Source of the DNA: Pseudomonadota bacterium
GTDB lineage: Bacteria > Pseudomonadota > Gammaproteobacteria > Steroidobacterales > Steroidobacteraceae
DNA: 64,000 bases
Assembly (NCBI GenBank): GCA_018241525.1
Contig: JAFEDR010000014.1
Location: 1 to 64,000 of the forward strand
Direction: 5' to 3'
Shown: positions 1 to 8,125 of the stretch, piece after piece
How the letters are laid out: every line of letters starts with the position of its first letter
Numbering within the stretch: the first letter of the stretch is position 1
Program-made: the position numbers and the translations under genes
The notes under the pieces: generated by a model
What the model was told of the DNA's origin: nothing
The model's input: the letters and a program-made list of their open reading frames with translations, nothing else
Databases searched by the model: none

Positions 1-3
1 GGC

Positions 4-2475
4 TCAGGCCACCTGCTGGCTGAGGCTGCCGGACTCGCCCGGCATCACGCGCGCGAGCTCGTGCGGGTCGAAGTCGTCGACGTGCACGAGCTCCATGACC
101 TTGCGGTCGTACTCGCGCAGCTGCGCCGCCTCGGTCTCGCTGATGAGCCCGGCGGCGAGCGACTGCTGGATCTGGCCGGGCAGGTCGAGCGCCGTGACCC
201 GGCCGGTCTTGACGCCCTCGACGCGGATGCGCTTCTCGATCGGCTCGGCGGCGAGCGCGAGCACGAGCGCCTCCTGCAGCAGGCCGAGCGCGTTGGTGGG
301 CTCGAGCGTGCGGTACACGCCGCGCGTCAGCCGGTCGCGCGCCTCCGAGGGCGTCATCACGACGTCGACGATCTGCCGGCCGAGCCGGTCGCCGGGCGCC
401 GAGTACGTCAGCCCGCGCGGGAAGATCAATGCGCGCATCGCGGCCGCGAGCCAGCGCACCGGGAAGTTCCGCAGGAAGCCGTGCAGCTGCTCCTGCGCGC
501 GGTACAGCAGGTGCCGGCAGGCCCACTCGACCACCGGCTGGTCGGCGTCCGGCCGGCCCTGGTTGTCGTGGTGCTTGAGCACCATCGAGGCCAGGTACAT
601 CGACGACAGCACGTCGCCGAGCCGCGCCGACAGCGTCTCCTTCTTCTTCAGGTAGCCGCCGAGCGCGAGCATCGAGACGTCGGCCGCGAACGCGAAGCTG
701 GCGCTGAAGCGGTTGATGTGCTGGAAGTAGCGCGTGGTCGCGCCGTGCTCCGGCACGCGCGTGAAGCGCGCCAGCGTCAGCGCCATCACCAGCGAGCGCG
801 CCGCGTTCGAGAGCGTGAAGCCGATGTGGCCGAACAGCGCCCGGTCGAAGTCGGCGAGCCCGCGCTCGCGGTTCGGGTCCTTGGCGGCGTTCATCTCGCG
901 CAGCACGAACGGGTGGCAGCGCACCGCGCCCTGGCCGAAGATGATCAGGTTGCGCGTCAGGATGTTCGCGCCCTCGACCGTGATCGCGATCGGCACCGCC
1001 TGGTAGCCGCGGCCCAGGTAGTTCTTGGGTCCGAGGCACACGCCCTTGCCGCCGTGCACGTCCATCGCGTCGTTCGCGACCTGCCGGCCGAACTCGGTGC
1101 AGTGGTACTTCAGCATCGCCGAGGGCACCGACGGCTTCTCGCCGCCGTCGATTGCGCCCGCGGTGACCGAGCGCGCCGCGTCCATGATGTAGGTCAGGCC
1201 CGCCATCCGTGCGATCGCCTCGCTGACGCCCTCGAAGCGACCGACCGACATGTTGAACTGGTGGCGGATGCGCGCGTACGCGCCGGTCGCGAACACGCCG
1301 GCCTTGGCGCCGCCGGTGGTGTTCGACGGCAGCGAGATGCAGCGCCCGACCGAGAGCTGCTCGACCAGCATGCGCCAGCCCTGGCCGGCCATGCGCGGCC
1401 CGCCGATGATCGCCTCCAGCGGCACGAACACGTCCTTGCCCTGGATCGGCCCGTTCTGGAACGGGATGTTGAGCGGGAAGTGCCGCCGGCCGATCGTGAC
1501 GCCGGGCGTGCCGCGCGGGATCAGCGCGCAGGTGATGCCGAGGTCGGCCTTGTCGCCGAGCAGCTTGTCCGGGTCGAACATGCGAAACGCGAGGCCAATC
1601 ACCGAGGCGACCGGCGCGAGCGTGATGTAGCGCTTCGAGAAGTTGAGCCGAAGGCCGAGCACCTGCCGGCCCTGCCACTCGCCCTTGCAGACGATGCCGG
1701 TGTCCGGGATCGAGGCCGCGTCCGAGCCCGCGCGCGGACCGGTCAGCGCGAAGCACGGCACGTCCTCGCCGCGCGCGAGCCGCGGCAGGTAGTGGTTCTT
1801 CTGTTCCTCGGTGCCGTAGTGCAGCAGCAGCTCCGCCGGCCCGAGCGAGTTCGGCACCGCGACGGTCGAGCCGAGGGTCGCGCTGCGCGAGGACAGCTTC
1901 ACCAGCACGCACGAGTGCGCGTAGGCCGAGAACTCGAGGCCGCCGTACTTCTTCGGGATGATCATCGCGAAGAAGCCCTTGGCCTTCAGGTACTCCCACA
2001 CGGCCGGCGGCAGGTCGGCACGCTCGTGCGTGACCTCCCAGTCGTTGACCATGCGGCAGACCTCGTCGCACGGGCCGTCGAGGAAGGCCTGCTCCTCGGC
2101 GGTCAGCTCCGGGCGCTTCGCGCCGAGCAGCTTGTCCCAGCGCGGGCCGCCGGTGAACAGCTCGCCGTCCCACCACACCGTGCCGGCCTCGAGCGCCTCG
2201 CGCTCGGTCGAGGACATCGACGGCAGCATCCGCCGGTAGACGAGCAGGAAGGGCTTGGTCACGAACGCGAGCCGCAGCGGCGCGAGGTTCAGCAGCGCAA
2301 GCGGCGCGTACAGCAGCCACACGAGCGTCTTCCACGGCCAGCCCGCCGCGCCCCACAGCGTGTAGGCGACGATCAGCACGCCGAGCACCAGCGTCGCGCG
2401 CGCGAGGCTCGCCCGCCGGTACATCAGCGACAGCGTCGCGCCGAGGAAGAGCAGCAACCACACGAGGCTGAGCAT
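4..2475 (-). CDS. fadE: Long-form acyl-CoA dehydrogenase (FadE)
   Basis: Predicted FAD-dependent acyl-CoA dehydrogenase that would carry out the first oxidation of the fatty-acid beta-oxidation cycle at the inner membrane. It has 823 residues, close to the roughly 815 of E. coli FadE. Residues 1-75 are hydrophobic and hold two likely membrane segments. The acyl-CoA dehydrogenase core follows: an N-terminal helical domain from about 125, the middle-domain motif ALTGPRAGSDAASI near 243-256, and the flavin domain containing VEGANILTRNLIIFGQG. The C-terminal extension is of the DUF1974 kind seen in FadE. The gene stands alone. Upstream are about 220 bases with an imperfect palindrome ACGA-N4-TCGT (2557-2568) that could be a fatty-acid-responsive operator, though this is only a guess. 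The family call is firm; chain-length preference cannot be read from the sequence. Confidence 0.95.
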   Translation of the reverse strand: MLSLVWLLLFLGATLSLMYRRASLARATLVLGVLIVAYTLWGAAGWPWKTLVWLLYAPLALLNLAPLRLAFVTKPFLLVYRRMLPSMSSTEREALEAGTVWWDGELFTGGPRWDKLLGAKRPELTAEEQAFLDGPCDEVCRMVNDWEVTHERADLPPAVWEYLKAKGFFAMIIPKKYGGLEFSAYAHSCVLVKLSSRSATLGSTVAVPNSLGPAELLLHYGTEEQKNHYLPRLARGEDVPCFALTGPRAGSDAASIPDTGIVCKGEWQGRQVLGLRLNFSKRYITLAPVASVIGLAFRMFDPDKLLGDKADLGITCALIPRGTPGVTIGRRHFPLNIPFQNGPIQGKDVFVPLEAIIGGPRMAGQGWRMLVEQLSVGRCISLPSNTTGGAKAGVFATGAYARIRHQFNMSVGRFEGVSEAIARMAGLTYIMDAARSVTAGAIDGGEKPSVPSAMLKYHCTEFGRQVANDAMDVHGGKGVCLGPKNYLGRGYQAVPIAITVEGANILTRNLIIFGQGAVRCHPFVLREMNAAKDPNRERGLADFDRALFGHIGFTLSNAARSLVMALTLARFTRVPEHGATTRYFQHINRFSASFAFAADVSMLALGGYLKKKETLSARLGDVLSSMYLASMVLKHHDNQGRPDADQPVVEWACRHLLYRAQEQLHGFLRNFPVRWLAAAMRALIFPRGLTYSAPGDRLGRQIVDVVMTPSEARDRLTRGVYRTLEPTNALGLLQEALVLALAAEPIEKRIRVEGVKTGRVTALDLPGQIQQSLAAGLISETEAAQLREYDRKVMELVHVDDFDPHELARVMPGESGSLSQQVA

Positions 2476-2696
2476 GGGCGTCTCCGCGCCGCAGGGGCGG
2501 TGGCTTCGATGATACCCAAAGAAATCGGCCGCAGAACCGCGGCCTTAAGTTACCGCACGACCGTTCGTTTTCTGATTCCCGGCCACCGATCGGACCCGCC
2601 ACCCCTCGGGCGATCCCGGATTTTCGACCGCGGCCCTTCAGTCGTGCGTCGCGGGACCGACACGGGTGGAGCGAGCCCGAAGCCCGAGTCCCGCCG

Positions 2697-3263
2697 ATGT
2701 CGACCGATGCCGCCGCCGCCGTCCCTGCCGCGCACCGCCGCTTCCGGCGCGTGCTGCCGCTCGTGGTCGGCGCCTGGGCCCTCGGCGTGGCGTTCGGCTT
2801 CTGGTCGCTGCTCCTGAAGGACCGCCACCCGCTCGATCCCGACGTCGTCGCGCGCTACTTCGATGCGGCACGCGTCGCGCCCGAGGCCGAGGCCTGGTTG
2901 CGCGCGCAGGCGCCGCTCGGCGCCACGGCCGCGACCGTCGTGCACGTCGCGGCGCCGGGCTGTCGCTGCGAGGGCGCGGCCGAGCGCCACGTCGCGACGA
3001 TCGCCGCGGCCTACCGCGGCCGCGGCGTGCGCTTCCTGCGCGCCACCCCCGCCTTCGCCGCGGCGGGTCCCGCCGCGCTCGTCTTCGACCGCGGCGGGCG
3101 GCTCGTCTACTTCGGTCCCTACAGCGACGAGGCCGACTGCGGCACCTCGGGCGGCTTCGTCGAGCGCACGCTGGACAACCTCTCCGCCGCACGCGCCGCC
3201 GCCGTGCCGAAGCCGCTCGCCATCGGCTGCTTCTGCCTGCCGCCCGCCGCCACCGCTTCCTGA
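2697..3263 (+). CDS. DUF6436-type membrane-anchored thioredoxin-like protein
   Basis: A 188-residue protein with one N-terminal membrane segment (about residues 18-40) and a periplasmic domain. It carries a CRC motif near residue 90 in a position like a thioredoxin active site, a central FDRGGRLVYFGPYSD stretch, an isolated Cys in ADCGTSGG, and a CFC pair near the C-terminus. This pattern fits DUF6436 proteins, which have a thioredoxin-like fold and no assigned substrate. Its Cys-x-Cys spacing differs from the usual CxxC, so redox activity is uncertain. The ATG at 2697 is chosen because it gives a clean cytoplasmic tail before the membrane helix. It lies 23 bases before the chemotaxis receptor gene, so co-transcription is likely, but a functional link is not shown. 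Confidence 0.75.
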   Translation: MSTDAAAAVPAAHRRFRRVLPLVVGAWALGVAFGFWSLLLKDRHPLDPDVVARYFDAARVAPEAEAWLRAQAPLGATAATVVHVAAPGCRCEGAAERHVATIAAAYRGRGVRFLRATPAFAAAGPAALVFDRGGRLVYFGPYSDEADCGTSGGFVERTLDNLSAARAAAVPKPLAIGCFCLPPAATAS

Positions 3264-3286
3264 TCCTGACGCTCCCGGAGTCCCGC

Positions 3287-5179
3287 ATGCACGCCCGTTC
3301 CACGACCGCCTTCGCCGACTACGAGATCGCGCTCGCCCGCCGCGGCGACCGCCTGCTGGTCGGCGTGCTCGGCCTGCTGCTCGTCGTCTCGGTCGGCCTG
3401 GCCGCCTGGCAGGACACCTGGCTCGCGGTGTTCCTGATCGGCGTGCCGACCGCCGCGGTCGCCGCGTTCGCGGCCTGGGCGCAGCCCGGCAGCCTGCTGA
3501 CCCGCTCGACGATCGGCGCCGCGCTGATGGTGTTCGCGGCGCTGCAGGTGCACCAGGCGCACGGCATGATCGAGGCGCACTTCGCGGTGTTCGTGCTGCT
3601 CGCGTTCCTGCTGATCTACCGCGACTGGCGCCCGATCGTGGTGGCCGCCGGCGTGATCGCCGTGCACCACCTCGCCTTCGACTTCTGGCAGCGCGCCGGC
3701 GGCCCGGTGTGGGTGTTCGCCGCGCGGGGCGGCTTCGGCATCGTGCTGGTGCACGCCGCCTACGTGGTCTTCGAGACCTCGATCCTGGTGGCGCTCGCGG
3801 TGCAGCTGCGTGCCGAGAGCGTCGCGGTCGGCGCCGACCCGCGCGAGCTTTCCGCGATCGCCGGGCGCCTCGCGCGCGGCGCGTTGCACGGCGAGGCCGG
3901 GCCCGCCGTCGCCGACGGCCGCTCGCTCGCCGAGAGCGTCGAGACCGCCTCGAGCGCGATCGCCGCGATCGTGGCCGAGAGCGGCGACGTGCTGACCGCG
4001 ATCGCGCACGGCGACCTGTCGCGGCGCGTCACCGCCGACTTCCCGGGCGACTACGCGCGCCTCAAGGCGCACGTGAATTCCACCGCGGCGTTCCTCGCCG
4101 AGTTCGGCTCGCGCCAGGCGAGCCTCGTGGCGCGCGCCAACGAGGGCGACTTCTCGGCGCGGGTCGACACCAGCGGCTTCGCCGGCTACCAGCTCGACCT
4201 CGCCAACGGCCTCAACACCCTGGTCGGGTCCTACCGCACCTTCGTCGACGAGCTGGCGCGCGTGTTCGCGGCGCTCGCCCGCGGCGACCTGAGCCAGCGC
4301 GTCGGCGCCGACTTCGCCGGCCGCCTCGCCGAGATCAAGGCCGACACCAACACCACCGTCGCGAAGCTGACCGAGGTGGTCGAGCAGATCACCCTGACCG
4401 CCGACCTGGTGCGCGAGGGCGCGCTCGAGCTCAGCCGCGGCAACGAGGAGCTGCGCGGCCGCACCGCCGGCCAGTCGGCGAGCCTGCAGCAGACCGCGCA
4501 GTCGATGGAGGAGATGACCGCGACCGTGCGCCACAACGCCGACAGCGCCGCCGAGGCCGACCGGCTGGCCACGAGCACCCGCACGCTCGCCGCGCGCGGT
4601 GGCGAGGTCGTCGGCCGCGCGATCGAGGCGATGGGCGCGATCAGCGCCTCGAGCCACAAGATCACCGACATCATCGCGGTCATCGACGGGCTCGCGTTCC
4701 AGACCAACCTGCTGGCGCTCAACGCCGCGGTCGAGGCGGCGCGCGCCGGCGAGCAGGGCCGCGGCTTCGCGGTGGTCGCCTCCGAGGTCCGCAACCTCGC
4801 CGGTCGCAGCGCCGATGCGGCGCGCGAGATCAAGGCGCTGATCCAGGACAGCGTCACCAAGGTCGGCGACGGTGCGCGGCTGGTCGACGAGTCCGGCCGC
4901 ACGCTGGCCGAGATCGTCGGCGGCGTCGAGAAGGTCACGGCGCTGATCGCCGAGATCTCCTCGGCCTCGCGCCAGCAGGCCGCCGGCGTCGAGGAGGTGT
5001 CGCGGGTGATCGCCGAGATGGACGGCGCCACGCAGCAGAACGCGGCGGTCGCCGGCGAGAGCGCGACCGCGACCGAGTCGCTGCGCGGCCACGCCGCGAC
5101 GCTCGCCGAGCTGCTCGGGTTCTTCAGCCTGGCGCGCGCCCCGGCGCCCGCCGTCGCCGCCGCGCGCCGCGCCGGCTGA
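3287..5179 (+). CDS. Methyl-accepting chemotaxis protein with a polytopic His-rich membrane sensor
   Basis: A 630-residue chemoreceptor. There is no periplasmic ligand domain. Residues 20-175 instead form about five to six membrane segments rich in histidine (HQAHGMIEAHF, AVHHLAFDFW). Two successive HAMP-like repeats follow (HGDLSRRVTADFPGDY and RGDLSQRVGADFAGRL), then the canonical signalling hairpin tip (FQTNLLALNAAVEAARAGEQ, EVRNLAGRSADAAREIK). No C-terminal NWETF-like pentapeptide is present, so methylation enzymes would not be tethered there. The ATG at 3287 has GGAG at 3277-3280 upstream and is preferred over longer in-frame starts that would overlap the DUF6436 gene. No che or flagellar genes are nearby. 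The membrane histidines suggest a metal, haem or redox input, which is inference. Confidence 0.9.
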   Translation: MHARSTTAFADYEIALARRGDRLLVGVLGLLLVVSVGLAAWQDTWLAVFLIGVPTAAVAAFAAWAQPGSLLTRSTIGAALMVFAALQVHQAHGMIEAHFAVFVLLAFLLIYRDWRPIVVAAGVIAVHHLAFDFWQRAGGPVWVFAARGGFGIVLVHAAYVVFETSILVALAVQLRAESVAVGADPRELSAIAGRLARGALHGEAGPAVADGRSLAESVETASSAIAAIVAESGDVLTAIAHGDLSRRVTADFPGDYARLKAHVNSTAAFLAEFGSRQASLVARANEGDFSARVDTSGFAGYQLDLANGLNTLVGSYRTFVDELARVFAALARGDLSQRVGADFAGRLAEIKADTNTTVAKLTEVVEQITLTADLVREGALELSRGNEELRGRTAGQSASLQQTAQSMEEMTATVRHNADSAAEADRLATSTRTLAARGGEVVGRAIEAMGAISASSHKITDIIAVIDGLAFQTNLLALNAAVEAARAGEQGRGFAVVASEVRNLAGRSADAAREIKALIQDSVTKVGDGARLVDESGRTLAEIVGGVEKVTALIAEISSASRQQAAGVEEVSRVIAEMDGATQQNAAVAGESATATESLRGHAATLAELLGFFSLARAPAPAVAAARRAG

Positions 5180-5183
5180 GCGC

Positions 5184-5864
5184 TCAGGAGGTCCTGAGGC
5201 CCTCGATCAGCTCCGCGGTGCCGTTCCACAGCACCTGGATGCCGATGCAGAACAGCAGGAACGCCGTCAGCCGCAGCACGATCGTCGTGCCGGTCGGCCC
5301 GATCGCGCGCACCAGCCGCTCGGCGTGGCGGTAGAAGAAGAAGATCAGCAGCGCCAGCAGCACCGCCGCCGCCGCGGTCGCGACGAAGAACTCGAACTGC
5401 TCGCCGAGCCGGTTCGGGCGGTTGGCGCCGATCGAGATCGCGACCGAGATCGTGCCCGGGCCGGTCGTCAGCGGCATCGTCAGCGGGTAGAACGCGAGCC
5501 GGCTCGGCGTGACGCTGACCGGCAGCGCGCCGGCGGTCTCGCTGCGCCGCTCCTCGGTGGTGTCGGGGCCGGACAGCATCCGCCAGCCCGACATCGCGAT
5601 CACGATGCCGCCCGCGACCCTGAGCACCGGCAGCGAGATGCCGAAGAACGACAGCACGTAGCCGCCGACGTACAGCGAGGTCGCGACGATCGAGAACGCG
5701 TAGATCGCGACCCAGCGCGACAGCTGCTTGCGCATCTTCGTGCCGAAGTCCTGCGTCGCGCTGTAGAAGATGAACGCGCTCGACAGCGGATTGACGATCG
5801 AAAAGAGCGCGGTGAACGCGAGCAGGAACGTCTTCGGCGTGAACCCGAGCAGCAGCGTCTTCAA
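5184..5864 (-). CDS. MarC-family (UPF0056) integral membrane protein
   Basis: A 226-residue polytopic protein of the MarC/UPF0056 family with about six hydrophobic segments. Family signatures visible are ALFSIVNPLSSAFIF near the N-terminus and PLTMPLTTGPGTISVAI in the middle. The family has been linked to multiple antibiotic resistance by operon position only and has no established substrate. The start is taken as TTG at 5864, which lies inside the TGA stop of malate dehydrogenase (ATTTGAAG). No in-frame ATG precedes the first membrane helix. It would therefore be translated by coupling to mdh. A TTG start has not been proven here. Confidence 0.85.
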   Translation of the reverse strand: MKTLLLGFTPKTFLLAFTALFSIVNPLSSAFIFYSATQDFGTKMRKQLSRWVAIYAFSIVATSLYVGGYVLSFFGISLPVLRVAGGIVIAMSGWRMLSGPDTTEERRSETAGALPVSVTPSRLAFYPLTMPLTTGPGTISVAISIGANRPNRLGEQFEFFVATAAAAVLLALLIFFFYRHAERLVRAIGPTGTTIVLRLTAFLLFCIGIQVLWNGTAELIEGLRTS

Positions 5865-6838
5865 ATCAGGTCCTTGACGCCTTCGCGCTCCTCGCGCAGT
5901 TCCTTGTCGGTCGCGGCCATCCGCGCCCGGCTGAAGTCGTTGATCGGCAGGCCCTGCACGATCGAGTAGCTGCCGTTCGCGGTCGTCACCGGGTAGGAGT
6001 AGACCACGCCCTCCGGGATGCCGTAGCTGCCGTCCGACGGCACGCCCATGCTGACCCAGTCGCCGGCCGCCGAGCCGAGCATCCAGGTGCGCACGTGGTC
6101 GATCGCCGCCGAGGCCGCCGAGGCGGCGGAGGAGGCGCCGCGCGCCTTGATCACCGCCGCGCCGCGCTGCTGCACGGTCGGGATGAACGTGTCCGCGTAC
6201 CAGGCCGGGTCGACCAGCGACAGCGCCGCCTTGCCGTTCACGGTCGCGTGGTGCAGGTCCGGGAACTGCGTCGCCGAGTGGTTGCCCCAGATCACGACGC
6301 GGCGGATGTCGGTGACGTGCGTGCCGGTCTTCTCGGCGAGCTGCGCGAGCGCGCGGTTGTGGTCGAGCCGGGTCATCGCGGTGAAGTTGCGCGGATCGAT
6401 GTCCTTGGCGTTGCGGCTCGCGATCAGCGCGTTGGTGTTGGCGGGATTGCCGACCACCAGCACCTTGATGTCGCGGCGCGCGACCTCGTTGATGACCTTG
6501 CCCTGCGCCGAGAAGATCTGCGCGTTCGCGAGCAGCAGGTCCTTGCGCTCCATGCCCGGGCCGCGCGGCCGCGCGCCGACCAGCAGCGCCGCGCCGCAGT
6601 CCTTGAAGCCGACCTTCGGATCGTCGGTCGCGACCACGCGGTTCAGCGTCGGGAACGCGCAGTCGGAGAGCTCCATCACCACGCCCGACAGCGAGGGCAG
6701 CGCCGGCGTGATCTCGAGCAGGTGCAGGTTCACCGGCTGGTCCGGGCCGAGCATCGCGCCCGAGGCGACGCGGAAGGCGAGTGCATAGCCGATCTGGCCG
6801 GCGGCGCCCGTGATGGTGACGGTGATCGGCTGCTTCAT
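5861..6838 (-). CDS. mdh: Malate dehydrogenase
   Basis: NAD-dependent malate dehydrogenase of the TCA cycle (325 residues; 325-330 is usual for this cytoplasmic type). Visible are the Rossmann motif TGAAGQIGYALA at residues 10-21, the substrate-binding arginines in GARPRGPGMERKDLL, NPANTNALIA, the second substrate arginine in TRLDHNRA, and the catalytic histidine in IWGNHSATQFPD. The C-terminal segment GVPSDGSYGIPEGVVYSYPV is typical. The start at 6838 is an ATG. Its stop overlaps the TTG start of the MarC-family gene, so the two form an operon, although no metabolic reason for that pairing is evident. Confidence 0.97.
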   Translation of the reverse strand: MKQPITVTITGAAGQIGYALAFRVASGAMLGPDQPVNLHLLEITPALPSLSGVVMELSDCAFPTLNRVVATDDPKVGFKDCGAALLVGARPRGPGMERKDLLLANAQIFSAQGKVINEVARRDIKVLVVGNPANTNALIASRNAKDIDPRNFTAMTRLDHNRALAQLAEKTGTHVTDIRRVVIWGNHSATQFPDLHHATVNGKAALSLVDPAWYADTFIPTVQQRGAAVIKARGASSAASAASAAIDHVRTWMLGSAAGDWVSMGVPSDGSYGIPEGVVYSYPVTTANGSYSIVQGLPINDFSRARMAATDKELREEREGVKDLI

Positions 6839-7137
6839 CGTGGACTCCCGGAGTATTCGAGGCGCGGCATTCTAGCGAATGGTGCCGTGGCGGCCGTCGC
6901 CGGGCCCGGGGATCTTTGCGGGCAGGGCGAAGACCCTCTCGCCAGGGTCCCGATCGGGCCTCCGCGGCGCCCCCAGGTGACCTCGAGGGTGTTATAGCGG
7001 CCCTCCCGGACACCCTCCGGAAGCGCAAAACAGACCCCCGAGCGTCCGGGAGCCCGCCTGGGTTCGGGTCTGATAACTCGTAAGCTATTGATTCTTATTG
7101 GCCTAACACGGGCCTCAAAAAATCTTCGCGAAAGGGC
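6839..7137. other. Intergenic region between mdh and the YtrA-type regulon
   Basis: Together with the operator and leader that follow, this makes about 414 bases without a gene between two divergently read units. The left part is GC-rich, with no ORF supported on either strand. A TATAAC hexamer lies on the minus strand at 6996-6991, but no good -35 partner was found for an mdh promoter. From about 7070 the base composition turns AT-richer (runs such as TTGATTCTTATTGG and CAAAAAATC), consistent with a promoter zone for the rightward operon. No tRNA or riboswitch-like structure was recognised. Confidence 0.5.
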
Positions 7138-7167
7138 TTGCGTCTGCCTAGGTGTTGTAGTTAACTA
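7138..7167 (+). promoter_or_regulatory. Candidate sigma-70 promoter of the exported protein/GntR/ABC operon
   Basis: TTGCGT at 7138-7143 can serve as a -35 element. With a 17-18 base spacer, the -10 element would be TTAACT/TAACTA at 7161-7167. Those -10 bases fall exactly in the centre of the 24-base palindrome at 7151-7174, so a repressor bound there would block RNA polymerase. The hexamers are imperfect, so the promoter is a proposal. Confidence 0.4.
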
Positions 7168-7174
7168 CAACACC
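7151..7174. promoter_or_regulatory. Perfect 24-base palindrome, GGTG-N16-CACC, probable YtrA/GntR operator
   Basis: The twelve bases from 7151 are exactly reverse-complemented by the twelve that follow, with the centre at 7162/7163. The ends are GGTG and CACC, separated by 16 bases. From memory, this is the form reported for operators of YtrA-type GntR repressors in Xanthomonas. It lies about 80 bases before the ATG of the first gene of a unit that includes a YtrA-type GntR protein, so autoregulation is the natural reading. A shorter flanking pair CTGCC (7144-7148) / GGCAG (7180-7184) may extend it. Confidence 0.75.
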
Positions 7175-7252
7175 AGAAGGGCAGAGCACCAAAACACAGG
7201 GTGCGGCCCCACCGGAAGGAGGGCCTTCCGGAACCGACCGAAGGAGAACGTC

Positions 7253-7606
7253 ATGCTCACCACGAAGTTCCGCCACTGGGCCGTCGCGATGTCCCTGGTT
7301 GCCGCCGTCGGCGTCACCGGTGCGAGCGCCGCCGTCAGCGCCCACCGGGCCGCCCCCGCCACCCGCGTCGACACCCTGCCGGTGCCGAGCGGCGATCTCG
7401 GCGAAGTCGTCGTCTACGCGCCGCACGACCTGCCCGAAGTCGTCGTGCACGCGCCGCGCGATCTCGGCGAGGTCCTCGTGACCGTACACCCCACGCCCCC
7501 GGCCGGCACCTACCTCGCGCACGTCGTCGTGACGGCCCCGCGCGTCGACGCCGACGTGTACCGCGAGACCACCGAGGCGGCGGCGACGCTCGCCTCGGCG
7601 CAGTAA
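7253..7606 (+). CDS. Small exported protein with repeated EVVVxAP-type motifs
   Basis: A 117-residue protein with a clear signal peptide (basic start MLTTKFRHW, hydrophobic core, SAA/VSA cleavage area near residue 30). The mature part holds an approximate 12-residue repeat: DLGEVVVYAPH, DLPEVVVHAPR, DLGEVLVTVHP, with a later partial copy HVVVTAPR. Alternating valines suggest short beta strands. I recognise no named family. The ATG at 7253 has AAGGAG ten bases upstream (7241-7246), which decides the start over longer in-frame options. It is the first gene after the GGTG-N16-CACC operator and lies 42 bases before the GntR gene, so it is probably part of the YtrA-type regulon and may act in the envelope stress response that such ABC systems serve. 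Confidence 0.7.
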   Translation: MLTTKFRHWAVAMSLVAAVGVTGASAAVSAHRAAPATRVDTLPVPSGDLGEVVVYAPHDLPEVVVHAPRDLGEVLVTVHPTPPAGTYLAHVVVTAPRVDADVYRETTEAAATLASAQ

Positions 7607-7648
7607 GGCGAACTGCTAGAGTAGTTCGGTAGCGCGCCAGATCACCTC

Positions 7649-8107
7649 ATGGTCAGCGCATCAGACGCCCGCAGCGAGTCCCCCATGGACGCCAACTGGA
7701 ACGACAGCCAGCCGATTTACCGCCAGCTGCGGGATCGGGTCGTGGCGATGATCCTCGAAGGAGCGCTCAAGGAAGGGGACCCGCTGCCGTCGGTGCGGAC
7801 CGTGGCGGCCGACTACCGGCTGAACCCGCTGACGGTGCTGAAGGGCTACCAGGAGCTGGTCGACGAACAGCTCGTCGAGAAACGCCGCGGTCGCGGCATG
7901 TACGTGGCCGAGGGCGCGAAGCGCGCACTCCTCAAGGACGAGCGGCAGCGCTTCCTCGAGGGCGAGTGGCCGCGCGTCTACGCGACGATCCAGCGGCTCG
8001 GCTTCAACGCCGCGGAGCTGCTCGCGACCCCGCCCGCCGCCTCGCCCGCACCGCCGGCCGCCGCACCGACCCCGCCGGCCACGCCCGGCGACGAACCGAA
8101 CACCTGA
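7649..8107 (+). CDS. GntR-family regulator, YtrA subfamily
   Basis: A 152-residue transcription factor with an N-terminal GntR winged helix (PIYRQLRDRVVAMILEGALKEGDPLPSVRTVA and so on, about residues 20-85) and only a short C-terminal helical part instead of a ligand-binding FadR or HutC domain. That is typical of the YtrA subfamily. The last 25 residues are rich in Ala and Pro (PPAASPAPPAAAP). An in-frame ATG at 7685 (MDANWND) is an equally plausible start. The two ABC genes follow directly, which is the usual YtrA arrangement. It probably represses its own operon through the palindrome at 7151-7174. Confidence 0.9.
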   Translation: MVSASDARSESPMDANWNDSQPIYRQLRDRVVAMILEGALKEGDPLPSVRTVAADYRLNPLTVLKGYQELVDEQLVEKRRGRGMYVAEGAKRALLKDERQRFLEGEWPRVYATIQRLGFNAAELLATPPAASPAPPAAAPTPPATPGDEPNT

Positions 8108-8125
8108 GAACGAAGGAGCCACTCC

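Noticed and set aside
2527..2544. GGCCGC-N6-GCGGCC inverted repeat before fadE as terminator or riboswitch
   Set aside because: No T-run in a useful direction and such GC inverted repeats are expected by chance here.
61..2817. A 918-codon open frame on the plus strand across fadE
   Set aside because: It is antisense to a clear acyl-CoA dehydrogenase and reads as Arg/Ala/Glu/Val-rich low-complexity protein, which is expected for shadow frames in very GC-rich DNA.
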